Assembly (NCBI GenBank): GCA_009773315.1
Contig: WRPE01000020.1
Coordinates: 1-49,071 of the forward strand
Length of the DNA: 49,071 nt
Direction: 5' to 3'
Source of the DNA: Syntrophaceae bacterium
GTDB lineage: Bacteria > Desulfobacterota > Syntrophia > Syntrophales > Smithellaceae
Each line of letters opens with the position of its first letter. Position 1 is the stretch's first letter. Position numbers and translations under genes: made by a program. Shown here one piece after another: positions 9,668 to 18,550 of this stretch. The notes under the pieces were generated by a model. It searched no databases. It saw only the letters and a program-made list of their open reading frames with translations, and was not told where the DNA came from.

Positions 9668-9710
9668 CATTTATAGCTGCGTCCTCCCAAAAAGAGGAGC
9701 GCTATAAATG
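9668..9710 (+). terminator. Hairpin between rpmE and prfA (possible terminator or attenuator)
   Basis: CATTTATAGC (9668-9677) pairs perfectly with GCTATAAATG (9701-9710), and an inner TCCTC/GAGGA stem continues across a small internal loop. A TGTCTTTCCCC tract follows, poorer in T than a classic terminator. It probably separates or tunes rpmE and prfA expression. Confidence 0.4.
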
Positions 9711-9762
9711 TGTCTTTCCCCCTCAAACAACATTTCTTGAAGATCTACCGGCCAGGTCAACT

Positions 9763-10842
9763 ATGGATATTTTACGAAACAAACTCCGAGATATTGAACT
9801 CCGCTACCAGGAACTAGAAGGGCTGCTTTCCGACGCCCAGGTGGCTTCCAAACAGGGGTTATATCAGAAATATGCCAAAGAACACTCGGACTTAACGGGA
9901 CTGGTGGAAAGTATTCGCCAGTATGAAAAAATCAAGGCGCGTATTGCCGAAAACCAGGAACTTCTTGACGAAAACGATGAAGAAATAAGGGCGATGGTCA
10001 AGGAAGAAATGCCGCTCCTGCAGCAAGAGCTCTCCGAGATAGAGGGAAAAATAACGATTTTACTCCTGCCCAAAGATCCCAATGACGATAAAAACGTCTT
10101 TCTGGAAATCCGTGCGGGCACCGGCGGCGATGAAGCCGGCCTGTTTGTCGGTGACTTATTCCGTATGTACGCGCGCTATGCCGAAGCGCAGGGCTGGCAC
10201 GTGGAAATTGTCAGCAGTTCACCGGCGGGCGGTATGGGCGGCTTCAAGGAAATCATCGCCCTGATCGAAGGCCGGGGCGCATACAGCCGTTTAAAATATG
10301 AAAGCGGCGTGCATCGTGTCCAGCGCGTCCCCGTCACCGAGGCACAGGGAAGGATTCATACCTCGGCCGTCACTGTCGCCATTATGCCGGAGGTGGAAGA
10401 CGTGGAATTGACCATCGACCAAAACGACCTGCGCATTGACGTCTACCGTTCAACCGGCCACGGCGGCCAGAGCGTCAACACAACCGATTCCGCCGTCCGC
10501 ATCACCCATTTGCCGACGGGACTGGTCGTAACCTGCCAGGATGAAAAATCCCAGCTTAAAAACAAGATCAAGGCCATGAAAGTTTTACGGGCGAGACTTC
10601 TGGATGCCATGGTGCAGAAACAAAACGCCGAACAAGCCCAGGTACGCAAAAGCCAGGTAGGCACCGGTGACCGTTCCGAGCGCATACGCACCTACAATTT
10701 TCCGCAGGGACGCATCACCGATCATCGCATCAATCTAACCCGCTACGATCTTGACAATTTTATCAACGGCAACATCGGCGTTATGATTGACGCACTCGCC
10801 TCGCACCATCAAGCCGAACTGCTCAACAAACAGGGACAATAA
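9763..10842 (+). CDS. prfA: Peptide chain release factor 1 (RF1)
   Basis: 359 residues, full length. It reads UAA and UAG stop codons: the RF1-type tripeptide is PVT (190-192, equivalent to PAT in E. coli). GHGGQSVN carries the GGQ (234-236) that triggers peptidyl-tRNA hydrolysis and is normally methylated by PrmC. The coiled-coil N-terminal domain and the C-terminal [16 protein letters not shown] signature are present. The usual neighbour prmC is not downstream; a P1 peptidase is there instead. Confidence 0.98.
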   Translation: MDILRNKLRDIELRYQELEGLLSDAQVASKQGLYQKYAKEHSDLTGLVESIRQYEKIKARIAENQELLDENDEEIRAMVKEEMPLLQQELSEIEGKITILLLPKDPNDDKNVFLEIRAGTGGDEAGLFVGDLFRMYARYAEAQGWHVEIVSSSPAGGMGGFKEIIALIEGRGAYSRLKYESGVHRVQRVPVTEAQGRIHTSAVTVAIMPEVEDVELTIDQNDLRIDVYRSTGHGGQSVNTTDSAVRITHLPTGLVVTCQDEKSQLKNKIKAMKVLRARLLDAMVQKQNAEQAQVRKSQVGTGDRSERIRTYNFPQGRITDHRINLTRYDLDNFINGNIGVMIDALASHHQAELLNKQGQ

Positions 10843-10872
10843 CGCATAGCTTTCTAAAACAGGAGGCAATCC

Positions 10873-11835
10873 ATGAAACAAATTGAGTTCACCGACATTG
10901 AAGGAATCGACGTAGGGCACGCGCAGAATTTGAACGCCGCGACCGGTTGCACCGTTATGCTCTGTGAAGGCGGCGCAACAGCCGGTGTGGATGTGCGCGG
11001 CGGCGCACCCGGCACGCGGGAAACGGATTTGCTTAACCCGGTCAATCTGGTGCAGAAAATCCATGCCGTGATGCTGGCCGGCGGCAGTGCCTTCGGGTTG
11101 GATGCGGCGGCGGGCATCATGCAATATCTGGAAGAAAAGAAAATCGGTTTTGATGTGGGCGTCACCCGGGTGCCGATTGTTTGCGGCGCGGTGCTGTTTG
11201 ATTTGACCTTTGGCGATTTTAAAATCCGCCCGGATAAGGAAATGGGATATTCGGCTTGCGTCAACGCCACGAACACGTTCTGTCCGCAGGGCAATGTCGG
11301 CGCGGGAACAGGCGCGACCGTCGGCAAAATCCTGGGCATGAATCGCGCCATGAAAAGCGGCCTGGGTTGTTATGCCTTGCAGGTCGGCGATTTGAAAGTC
11401 GGTGCGCTGGTGGCGGTCAACTGTCTTGGCGATGTGATCGACCCGGAAACCGGCAAGAAACTTGCCGGGCCATTAAATGTCAATGGGAAAACTCTTGCTG
11501 ACACGGAAGACATCATGATCCAAGCTTATGCGGACAAGAAAAATCTATTCAGCGGCAACACAACGATTGGCGTTGTCGCAACGAATGCAGCCTTGGATAA
11601 GGCGCAGGCAACGAAGCTTGCCTCCATGGCGCAAAACGGCTACGCTCGAACGATGCGTCCTGCGCACACGATGGTGGATGGTGACACCATCTTTACGCTC
11701 TCCACCGGTGACGTCAGTGCGGATTTAAGCGTGGCCGGCCTTTTGGCCGCCCGCGTGATGGAGCGCGCCGTCGTTAACGCCGTCAAAAACACGACGTCTC
11801 TTTGTGGTTTGAAATCTTACTCGGATATTTTTTAG
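10873..11835 (+). CDS. P1-family (DmpA/NylC-like) N-terminal-nucleophile aminopeptidase
   Basis: 320 residues with an AGGAGG ribosome site. The P1 family (Pfam Peptidase_S58) includes the aminopeptidase/D-esterase DmpA, beta-peptidyl aminopeptidases and nylon-oligomer hydrolase NylC. These are made as one chain and cut themselves before a Ser or Thr that becomes the nucleophile. The matching site here is GN|TTIGVVATNAA, cleavage expected between N229 and T230. Supporting motifs are GVDVRGGAPGTRETDLL (38-54), GGSAFGLDAAAG (70-81) and GNVGAGTGATVGK (140-152). The natural substrate is unknown. It is 30 bases after prfA and may share its transcript. Confidence 0.9.
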   Translation: MKQIEFTDIEGIDVGHAQNLNAATGCTVMLCEGGATAGVDVRGGAPGTRETDLLNPVNLVQKIHAVMLAGGSAFGLDAAAGIMQYLEEKKIGFDVGVTRVPIVCGAVLFDLTFGDFKIRPDKEMGYSACVNATNTFCPQGNVGAGTGATVGKILGMNRAMKSGLGCYALQVGDLKVGALVAVNCLGDVIDPETGKKLAGPLNVNGKTLADTEDIMIQAYADKKNLFSGNTTIGVVATNAALDKAQATKLASMAQNGYARTMRPAHTMVDGDTIFTLSTGDVSADLSVAGLLAARVMERAVVNAVKNTTSLCGLKSYSDIF

Positions 11836-11843
11836 AGACGGCA

Positions 11844-11887
11844 AACGCAGAGTTGTGCGTTCTCCCCCCCTTTTTCGACTTTTTTTC
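11844..11887 (+). terminator. Possible terminator between convergent genes
   Basis: A short stem AACGCA/TGCGTT (11844-11861) is followed by a C-run and T-rich tract just after the P1 peptidase stop. The stem is weak and the T-run is displaced, so the call is tentative. Confidence 0.35.
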
Positions 11888-11894
11888 AAAGCCG

Positions 11895-14800
11895 TCACTG
11901 CTGGATCGGCGGCAGGAAACCCGCTCCGGACTTCGTGTCCAGTTGGATGCCGAAGTCGTCGTAAAAGGTATTTTCCGCACCCGGACCGGCAAAGCAGACA
12001 GAGCTAGCGGAAGACGCCTGGCAGCCGGAGGTGTTGAGAGCGATCGCATCGCCGGTAAAGTCCGCGGCGACGCTCCCGCTGGTCCATGCCTTTGAATTCA
12101 GGGCGGGTGTCTTGATGACGGCCATATAAAGGTCTGTCGTGCTCAGGGCCGGAACAAAAGAAGCCACATTTCCCTGGCCGTCGGCCGTCGTGTCCAGCGT
12201 GCTCATGTATGTGTCTGGCGTCCCGGCTGAAATCGAACTGATCGTGAATCTGTTGTCTCTGCCTGGCGAGTAAAAAGTGAGAGGATTCGTGTTTGATGCT
12301 GTGCATGATAAATCGCATGAGCCTACAGCACTGCAGGTGCTGCTGGTGCAGCCCCCGATTGTATAGTAGAAATTTCCAGAGGTTAAGCTGCTGACGTTGA
12401 CGGCAACATTGTAGGTCGTGCCAATACTGAGGGCGGCGTGCGAAACCGGTTGATTTTCCGCTGTTGTATGGGGTGTCACGGAAACCGCAGTGATACGGAA
12501 TCTACTGGTATTGGTCGGGGTAAAGATGAGATTTGCCGTGGATGTTGCCGTGATGTCGGTCGTGTATGTGCCGTTCGCGGCGATGGTTCCCCCGCTGACT
12601 CCCCCGAGGGAGTACGTGAAAGACCCCGCCGTGCGCTCGGTAACGGTAATCGTAACAGCGTATTTCACGCCGACGGTAATGGTGAGGGCGGGATTGGGCC
12701 GCGCGGTTCCCGTGCCGTTGGCGTTTTTCTGCAAATTGCCACTATTGTATCTCCATCCCGAACCAAGGGTCCACCCCGAGGTCAGAGACGGTGTTATTGG
12801 AGTCCCATAAGCCGCAACCCTGCTCAAGTTACCGCCCGAGTATGACCATCCGTTTGCCGGTGTCACGTTTAAGGACAGCCCGCTGCCGGTAACCAGGTAC
12901 TGCCATTTCACCAGCGTAAAGTAGTCGTTACCCGGCGGTGAGGCCGTGGGAAGCCCCGCGGCCCGGTCCGTCCAGTCGTCAGGGGGCCAGGCGTTACCAG
13001 CCAGAAAGTCCGCGCCGTCTCTTGCATTGCCGATGCGCGTATTGTCCGCCTGGATAGTATTGCCGGCCACTGCGGCCTTGTTGTCGCTGTAATAGACCAT
13101 GATGTAGCTCGCCTTTGTCGCCGCCTGGGCGCCTGCGGCCCGGGCATAGGCGCTGCTGGTCCCGCCTGCCAGGTAGATATCCTCGTTGACGGAGAACCCG
13201 CTTCCTGTCACAGTCGTGAGGATCAGCGTTCCGGCTGCTACGAGCGAGTTGGCTCCCCCCCAGTTCGTCGTAATAATGGGTGTGCCGATGACGCGCGCCG
13301 TTTTGGTCCCGGCAAGGTTGCTGATCTTGTCGCCGTACTTAAGATGCCGGCTGCTCGCATCGACCAGGCCCCGGGTAAAGGGTAATTCGTACCCCTCGAC
13401 CAGGCGGACCATCAGGGAGGACCAGTCCTTGAGGCGGAAGTTCGGGCTCGAACCCGTCAATACACCGTCACTTGCCGTCAGAATACGGTAGGCGAGAAGC
13501 TTGAAAGCGCCGGTGCCGGTCGCAGGTCCTGTCCGCTGCCAGAGAATGATCGCCGGGTCGGAATACTGATCTTGACAGGTCATATAGCCGCACGAGTATT
13601 CGGAACCTGTCTCCGGGCTACTCGGATAGAGGCCGGCGGGAATAAGTCCAGCAGCCATGTCACTATTTTGTGTATAACCAGACCACTCAAAGAGCCAGAA
13701 TTTTGATCTCGTCTGCCGCGCCCTCACAAAAGACACGCCATATTGATACAAATCCGTACTGTTTGAATTATTCGCCATCCGAAAGCCGAGACCGGCAAAG
13801 AAATAGGGTCCGGCATTCTTGACTTTGACCTGGAGATCGTAACTCAGACAACCGCCTGCATCTAGCCAGGACTTGGCCAGATTGGTATTGGTGTTGCCCC
13901 AGTTAAAGGCGTTGAATCCCCAGAACCCGTTGCCGCCCCACCCGCTCAATCCTTGCAGAAAGGTCCCGAGGCCGCTTGCCCCGGATGGATTGACAACAGA
14001 GGTGACCTGCATGGCGCCGCCGCTTACGGTGTGGGTTCCCATGCCCTGAGCGGTGAACCAGTTGGCGTCGTTTGTGAACTGGTCGATAAACTTTGCTTTC
14101 CCCAATTCCCCGCCGCCGGCAATCCAGCCGACCGGGACGTTGTAGTTCACCTCGCGCGAGGTGCTGCCGAGGGTCCCTGTCGAGGAAAGACGGATGAACT
14201 TATCGAGCACAACTTTGGTTGTTGCGGGAACACTTACGGTACTCGTCCAGTTTGCGTTTTGGGTGCCGTCGGACAGCGTGACATTGACGAGTGTGTTTCC
14301 GGTGCGTTTTGTATAGTTGAAGACCGCGCCGCTCGCCATGCCCGTCGGCGCGGGGTTCAGGATGAAATTGCCGTTCAGGAGAGGAAAGGCGGCGGAGCCG
14401 GTCCCGCTCAGGGTCAGGCTGCCGCTTTTGGAAAGGCTCTGGTCGCTGCCGGGTTGCGTCACGGGCTGAACATCCACTCCTGCGGCGGTTATCGGTAGAG
14501 CGGGGGACAAGCCGCTGAAGGTAATCGCTGTTCCCGAGCCGCTGCCGGAGGTATAGGAATAGTAACCGCTGCCCACCTGGATTTGCCCTGCGGAGAAGCT
14601 TCCGGTGAACTCCGTCGGGATCGTGCCGTAAACCTGTGTCGTGAGCGTCGTCGCACCGGCTGAGGCCGCCTGGCTCTTGAACCAGTAGGGATAGACCCGG
14701 GTCGTAAAAGAGCCTGCGCCACTCAAAAGATTGCAGGTCTTATTGTTCATGGCTGTCATGGTCGTCAGCCGTGCCGCCTCGTTTCCGGCGTTGAGAAACT

Positions 14801-15974
14801 GGCTGGCCGCGTAACGGAAGCCGGACTCCGCCAGATAGTATGTCTTTCGGCCCTGGTCCGCGTAAACCTGGTTACTGTATGAAGCGGAGAACAGGGTCAG
14901 CATGACTGCGCCAAGTGTCGCCATGATGACCATCGTGACAATCAGGACGATCAGGACGCTTCCCCGGGCGCCAAAAACGCCCGACCGAAGCGGTCTCACC
15001 CCGCGCCGGACGGCCGAGAACAGGGCGCCGGTCAGGATCAGCGAAAGGATGAGGATAACGGGGAGCGCCCATGGCGCATAGACCAGGAAAAAGGTCAGGG
15101 CGACAACCGGGGCAAGCAGGCCTCTGACTGCCCCCATGGCGAGGGGCCGGTTGCGGATCAGATCAGCCGCCGCCGGACCATGGGCGTAATACTGTTTCAC
15201 GAGCCACCGCCCCCCACTCCAGGGGAGCAGATACCGATCGCGAAAGTCCCGCAGGATCTGGACCATCGGGTGACCCGAATCCCCGTAGGCCGCCGTCGCG
15301 ACAAAACAGCCGGTTCCATAGCTCGGCGCCGAGGGCGGCGGCACGCTGGGGGCCGCGCCTCCCTGGTTCTTGTTGTTCCGGGGTGCCACGCGGTTGACGA
15401 AGGTCAGGACACCGCCTCCCTCCTGCTTGATCTGCAGGCTGATATCAATGGCCGTCAAGGTGGTGATGTCGTTCGTGGCCGGCCAGGTTGAAGCGGTCAC
15501 AACGGTTCCGGAGGAGGGGTCGCGGGAGTAGTAGGTCAGCGTGAAGGCGTTAATTTTATCAATCAGAATATCCCCGCCGGCCAGTGTGTCCGCTCCGAAA
15601 GCCATCTTCACCGCCCCGTTGTCGAGCCCTATGGTCCTGTTTCCATTGCTGTTATTAATGGGCAGGGCCGTTGCCGTCGCATCCGAGGGGATATTGATCA
15701 TTTCAATGATTTCCCTTGTGATCCGCGACATGGCCAATTGGGACTGTTGAGTTATCGTTGCGTTTTCACGCGTCGTCGAGTACCCCTGAACGACTTGCAA
15801 GATGGCCATCCCGCCCATGGAAACCAGGATTCCCAGCAGAACCAGGGAAACGATGACCTCGATAAGCGTGAAACCCGCCTGCGATCCGATAACGCGACCG
15901 TTCAAGATCGGGAAACGTCTTTGCGTCCTTCTCGGGGTCGGCGGCGTCGTTCTGGAAGATTCCGGTGTAAACAT
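11895..15974 (-). CDS. Giant fused pseudopilin: PulG/PilW-like prepilin + CFI-box + PilX-like segment + secreted modules
   Basis: 1359 residues from the ATG at 15974 (an in-frame TTG lies 3 bases upstream), read without a stop. Approximate order: a proline-rich leader and prepilin site GFTLIEVIVSLV (34-45) with a pseudopilin body to 200; a CFVATAAYG box (223-231) with RDFRDRYLLPW and two hydrophobic segments (about 284-320), matching the CFI-box normally found at protein C-termini; a PilX-like N-terminus RGSVLIVLIVTMVIMATLG (about 337-355) with YYLAESGFRYA; then nearly 950 residues of Ser/Thr/Gly-rich secreted sequence ending in two similar beta-rich modules (about 1097-1168 and 1181-1253). 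Minor pseudopilins prime pili or type II secretion, so the tail may be an adhesin displayed at the tip. It is the last gene of the pseudopilin operon. A real fusion and a lost stop between two genes are both possible. Confidence 0.8.
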   Translation of the reverse strand: MFTPESSRTTPPTPRRTQRRFPILNGRVIGSQAGFTLIEVIVSLVLLGILVSMGGMAILQVVQGYSTTRENATITQQSQLAMSRITREIIEMINIPSDATATALPINNSNGNRTIGLDNGAVKMAFGADTLAGGDILIDKINAFTLTYYSRDPSSGTVVTASTWPATNDITTLTAIDISLQIKQEGGGVLTFVNRVAPRNNKNQGGAAPSVPPPSAPSYGTGCFVATAAYGDSGHPMVQILRDFRDRYLLPWSGGRWLVKQYYAHGPAAADLIRNRPLAMGAVRGLLAPVVALTFFLVYAPWALPVILILSLILTGALFSAVRRGVRPLRSGVFGARGSVLIVLIVTMVIMATLGAVMLTLFSASYSNQVYADQGRKTYYLAESGFRYAASQFLNAGNEAARLTTMTAMNNKTCNLLSGAGSFTTRVYPYWFKSQAASAGATTLTTQVYGTIPTEFTGSFSAGQIQVGSGYYSYTSGSGSGTAITFSGLSPALPITAAGVDVQPVTQPGSDQSLSKSGSLTLSGTGSAAFPLLNGNFILNPAPTGMASGAVFNYTKRTGNTLVNVTLSDGTQNANWTSTVSVPATTKVVLDKFIRLSSTGTLGSTSREVNYNVPVGWIAGGGELGKAKFIDQFTNDANWFTAQGMGTHTVSGGAMQVTSVVNPSGASGLGTFLQGLSGWGGNGFWGFNAFNWGNTNTNLAKSWLDAGGCLSYDLQVKVKNAGPYFFAGLGFRMANNSNSTDLYQYGVSFVRARQTRSKFWLFEWSGYTQNSDMAAGLIPAGLYPSSPETGSEYSCGYMTCQDQYSDPAIILWQRTGPATGTGAFKLLAYRILTASDGVLTGSSPNFRLKDWSSLMVRLVEGYELPFTRGLVDASSRHLKYGDKISNLAGTKTARVIGTPIITTNWGGANSLVAAGTLILTTVTGSGFSVNEDIYLAGGTSSAYARAAGAQAATKASYIMVYYSDNKAAVAGNTIQADNTRIGNARDGADFLAGNAWPPDDWTDRAAGLPTASPPGNDYFTLVKWQYLVTGSGLSLNVTPANGWSYSGGNLSRVAAYGTPITPSLTSGWTLGSGWRYNSGNLQKNANGTGTARPNPALTITVGVKYAVTITVTERTAGSFTYSLGGVSGGTIAANGTYTTDITATSTANLIFTPTNTSRFRITAVSVTPHTTAENQPVSHAALSIGTTYNVAVNVSSLTSGNFYYTIGGCTSSTCSAVGSCDLSCTASNTNPLTFYSPGRDNRFTISSISAGTPDTYMSTLDTTADGQGNVASFVPALSTTDLYMAVIKTPALNSKAWTSGSVAADFTGDAIALNTSGCQASSASSVCFAGPGAENTFYDDFGIQLDTKSGAGFLPPIQQ

Positions 15975-15979
15975 CAATT

Positions 15980-16429
15980 CTACTCCGTAAAAAGGGCGGT
16001 GACCGACAGGGTCCGGTACTGGATCGTGACCTTGAGGATCTTGCCGGCGTTATCCGTCTGTTCCGTGACCGGGCTCCCGGAAGGAAATGAGATACGATGA
16101 TTGTCCACGACGGTGTACGGGTGAGAACCATCGGCATAGCGCGTTTGCGACGTCCCTTCCGCTCCGACGTTGGCTATGAATGTGGTCAGCGGGGTCGCCG
16201 ATGTGGCCATCAGGTATTTATAGTCGGCGCCCATGTTCTCCACGATCTGGTTCAGGTAGGCGCCGTTCTGCGCGAGGAGAACGGGATTGGCGCTCTGCAC
16301 CACGGTCGATCCCATGAAGGAGACCAGCATGACGCCGAGGATGGACGCCACAATCAGAGAGACGATGATCTCGATGAGCGTGAAGCCCCTGCCGTCTTTC
16401 ATTCTGATGCGAAAATGTTTGCGCTGCAT
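15980..16429 (-). CDS. PilV-like minor pseudopilin
   Basis: 149 residues. The leader MQRKHFRIRMKDGRG is followed by FTLIEIIVSLIVASILGVML, the type IV prepilin processing site (cleavage after the Gly) plus a membrane/polymerisation helix; the +5 Glu is present. The rest is a short beta-rich globular part with no recognisable domain. The ribosome site GGGGGAGAGG sits just before the ATG. Its stop is 5 bases before the ATG of the giant fusion gene, so the two are co-translated. No prepilin peptidase or assembly ATPase is in the window, so the machinery must be elsewhere. Confidence 0.85.
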   Translation of the reverse strand: MQRKHFRIRMKDGRGFTLIEIIVSLIVASILGVMLVSFMGSTVVQSANPVLLAQNGAYLNQIVENMGADYKYLMATSATPLTTFIANVGAEGTSQTRYADGSHPYTVVDNHRISFPSGSPVTEQTDNAGKILKVTIQYRTLSVTALFTE

Positions 16430-16449
16430 GCCTCTCCCCCGGTGAATGC

Positions 16450-16908
16450 CTATGGGATGAACCCCGTGTTTTTCGTTACGGTAATGTTTCCGCCGCTGGT
16501 CGCGATCGTGACCGTCGTCTCCCCCGGACTGCCGTAGGCGTCGAATGTGATGCGCAGGGGGGCCGACGTGATGGTCAGGGCGGATTTTTTTGTCGTCAGA
16601 TTGACGGTTGTCGTGTCTTCACCGAGAAGCTGGACCGGCGTCGTCGATCCGGCGCCCTGGAAAAGGTAGTAGGTCGTTGAGGAGGTGAAGTTGATACCCC
16701 AGGGGCTGCTCGTGCTCATCGCCCGGGCCTGCGCCAGGCGCAGATGCGCCTTGACGACTTCCATCTGGGAGGAACGATCGTATGCGGCCGTGTCGGACAT
16801 CCGGACGGCTACAACGGCAGCGATGATCCCCAGGATCAACAGCACAGCGACGATCTCGATCATGGTGAAGCCGGTATTTCCGATAGTCTTTTTGAGGGTT
16901 TGCTTCAT
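16450..16908 (-). CDS. FimT/GspH-like minor pseudopilin
   Basis: 152 residues from the ATG at 16908, chosen because GGGGAGA lies about 8 bases upstream and it gives a standard leader MKQTLKKTIGNTG before FTMIEIVAVLLILGIIAAVV. The frame is open to 16953 but that start has no better signal. After the helix comes HLRLAQARAMSTSSPWGINF, typical of GspH/FimT proteins, then a beta-rich C-terminus. It is the first gene of a three-gene pseudopilin operon. Confidence 0.88.
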   Translation of the reverse strand: MKQTLKKTIGNTGFTMIEIVAVLLILGIIAAVVAVRMSDTAAYDRSSQMEVVKAHLRLAQARAMSTSSPWGINFTSSTTYYLFQGAGSTTPVQLLGEDTTTVNLTTKKSALTITSAPLRITFDAYGSPGETTVTIATSGGNITVTKNTGFIP

Positions 16909-16985
16909 GCATGTTCTCCCCGGCGCACCCAGGCTTTTAACATCCTGCTCCATCCGTCTGTCCTATTCTCAATTTCCTTTTGGAA

Positions 16986-17014
16986 ACTTTAAGATAATTC
17001 TATAAATCTGTCAA
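16986..17014 (-). promoter_or_regulatory. Candidate sigma-70 promoter of the pseudopilin operon
   Basis: On the minus strand a perfect TTGACA (17014-17009) is followed after 17 bases by TAAAGT (16991-16986), 4 of 6 matches to the -10 consensus, in an AT-rich stretch about 75 bases before the FimT-like start. No -24/-12 sigma-54 element was seen here. Confidence 0.4.
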
Positions 17015-17066
17015 TAGATTGCTAAAAACTGCGCTCGAAGGACAGAGGAGGCGCCATCATCGGTTA

Positions 17067-18524
17067 TTATTCTTTCTCCGGTTCAAACTGATTTTTGGCC
17101 GACCAGAAAGACGGCAGGTGGGAGAGCAGATAAAGAAGGCTTTTGCGGTGCTGCCAGATGCGCTTGCGGAATCTCTTACGCCACGCGGGATCGGAATAAA
17201 ATCGTTTGACGTGTTCGTTGTAGAGGTGATCGAGTTTTTCCTTGGATTCGATCCCGCGCGGAATGAAAACAAAGTTCAGACAATTCATCAGCCGCCAGTC
17301 TTCTTCAAATGTCCCTTCGTCTTGAATCGTTGCCCACAGAGGCGCGCCGGGGAAGGGCGTAAATTTCGCCATGTTCATATCGTCGAGCCCCAGCGCAATA
17401 ATGAAATCGGATGTGCGTTTAATCGATTCTTCCGTTTCACCCGGCAGACCCATCATAAACAAACCCTTGGCACGCAAGCCTGCCGATTGAATACGCCGCA
17501 CGGTATCGCGCACGTCGTCGAGCGACACACCGGACTTGTGGCGAGCCAGCATGTCCGGATCAGCCGATTCAATGCCCAGCGACACCATCAGACAGCCGGC
17601 ATTTTTAAGCATCTTTAACAAATCATCATCCGTATAGCCCACGCGCACGGCGCAGTTGAAGTTCATGCCCAACGGCTGCCGCGCCAGTTTTGCGCATAGC
17701 TCCATAATCCGCTTTTTGTTGGCGGTAAAAAGATCATCGTAAATATTGACATGCCGCACGCCGAATTTATCGCGCAGGTATTTCATGTGCTCGTAAATAT
17801 AGGCCGCCGAGTTGTAGCGGAAACCCTTTTGAAAAACGGAACGGTCACAGTAGGAACACTGAAACATGCAGCCGCGCGAGGTAACCATCGTCGCGCCGGG
17901 CGTCTGACTATAGCTGAAGAGCGGCAGATGATAGTCATGGGGAAAGCCGGTGAGTTTTTCATAGGCTGGAAACGGCAAATCGTCGAGATTGACAATATGT
18001 TTTCGGGGTTCATTGGCGCAGGCTTTGCCCGCTTGCCTGCGGATCAGACCATGGATAGAGGCGGGATCGACGCCTGCGGCCAGCTCACTCATCGTGACTT
18101 CGCCTTCGCCCGCCACAAAATAATCAAAGAACGGATACGAGGCAAGAAGCTTTTCTTTAAGCGCGGAAACATGAACGCCGCCGCACACGGTGACGATATC
18201 GGGCTTTCGCTCTCTGATTTTTTGCGCGATATTCGCGGCATCAGGGAATGACGACGTGGTCGTCGAAAATCCAATCATCTGCGGTTGAAATTCAAGAATG
18301 GCCTGAACCTGTCGATGAATATCCACCGGCACGCCGGGACCGAGGCAGTCATAAACAAACACCTCATGCCCCTCGCGGATCAGATAGGCCGCGATGGACA
18401 GCATACCCTGCGGCACCATGCGGTTGGCGATGTCCGTGATATCGCGACGGCCTGGAAACCAGTTAGACCCGCGCGGATGAACCAAGACAATCCGTTTTTT
18501 TTGTTGAGAGTTTATTTTTGTCAT
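17067..18524 (-). CDS. B12-binding-domain radical SAM protein
   Basis: About 485 residues from the ATG at 18524 (the frame is open to 18599, but that part overlaps the preceding gene). The N-terminal 180 residues form a cobalamin-binding-like fold (VLVHPRGSNW..., YDCLGPG, CGGVHVSA, GEGE) without the DxHxxG of base-off B12 binding. The radical SAM core follows with SRGCMFQCSYC (CxxxCxxC cluster ligands), NIYDDLF, SLGIESAD and GLPGETEESI. Class members do methylations at unactivated carbons, ring formations and rearrangements. It is the last gene of the biosynthetic operon, 26 bases after the degenerate ketosynthase. The product is inferred to be modified by this enzyme; the reaction is unknown. 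Confidence 0.88.
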   Translation of the reverse strand: MTKINSQQKKRIVLVHPRGSNWFPGRRDITDIANRMVPQGMLSIAAYLIREGHEVFVYDCLGPGVPVDIHRQVQAILEFQPQMIGFSTTTSSFPDAANIAQKIRERKPDIVTVCGGVHVSALKEKLLASYPFFDYFVAGEGEVTMSELAAGVDPASIHGLIRRQAGKACANEPRKHIVNLDDLPFPAYEKLTGFPHDYHLPLFSYSQTPGATMVTSRGCMFQCSYCDRSVFQKGFRYNSAAYIYEHMKYLRDKFGVRHVNIYDDLFTANKKRIMELCAKLARQPLGMNFNCAVRVGYTDDDLLKMLKNAGCLMVSLGIESADPDMLARHKSGVSLDDVRDTVRRIQSAGLRAKGLFMMGLPGETEESIKRTSDFIIALGLDDMNMAKFTPFPGAPLWATIQDEGTFEEDWRLMNCLNFVFIPRGIESKEKLDHLYNEHVKRFYSDPAWRKRFRKRIWQHRKSLLYLLSHLPSFWSAKNQFEPEKE

Positions 18525-18550
18525 CTTGATCAGTGCGCCAAAGGGGAAGG

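Noticed and set aside
12000-15500. Several long plus-strand frames opposite the giant pseudopilin gene
   Set aside because: The high G/C content makes long antisense frames likely by chance; none shows a family motif, while the minus strand has prepilin and CFI-box signatures.
16954-17066. Sigma-54 promoter for the pseudopilin operon, as expected for PilR control
   Set aside because: No TGGCAC-N5-TTGC type element could be found; a sigma-70-like pair fits better.
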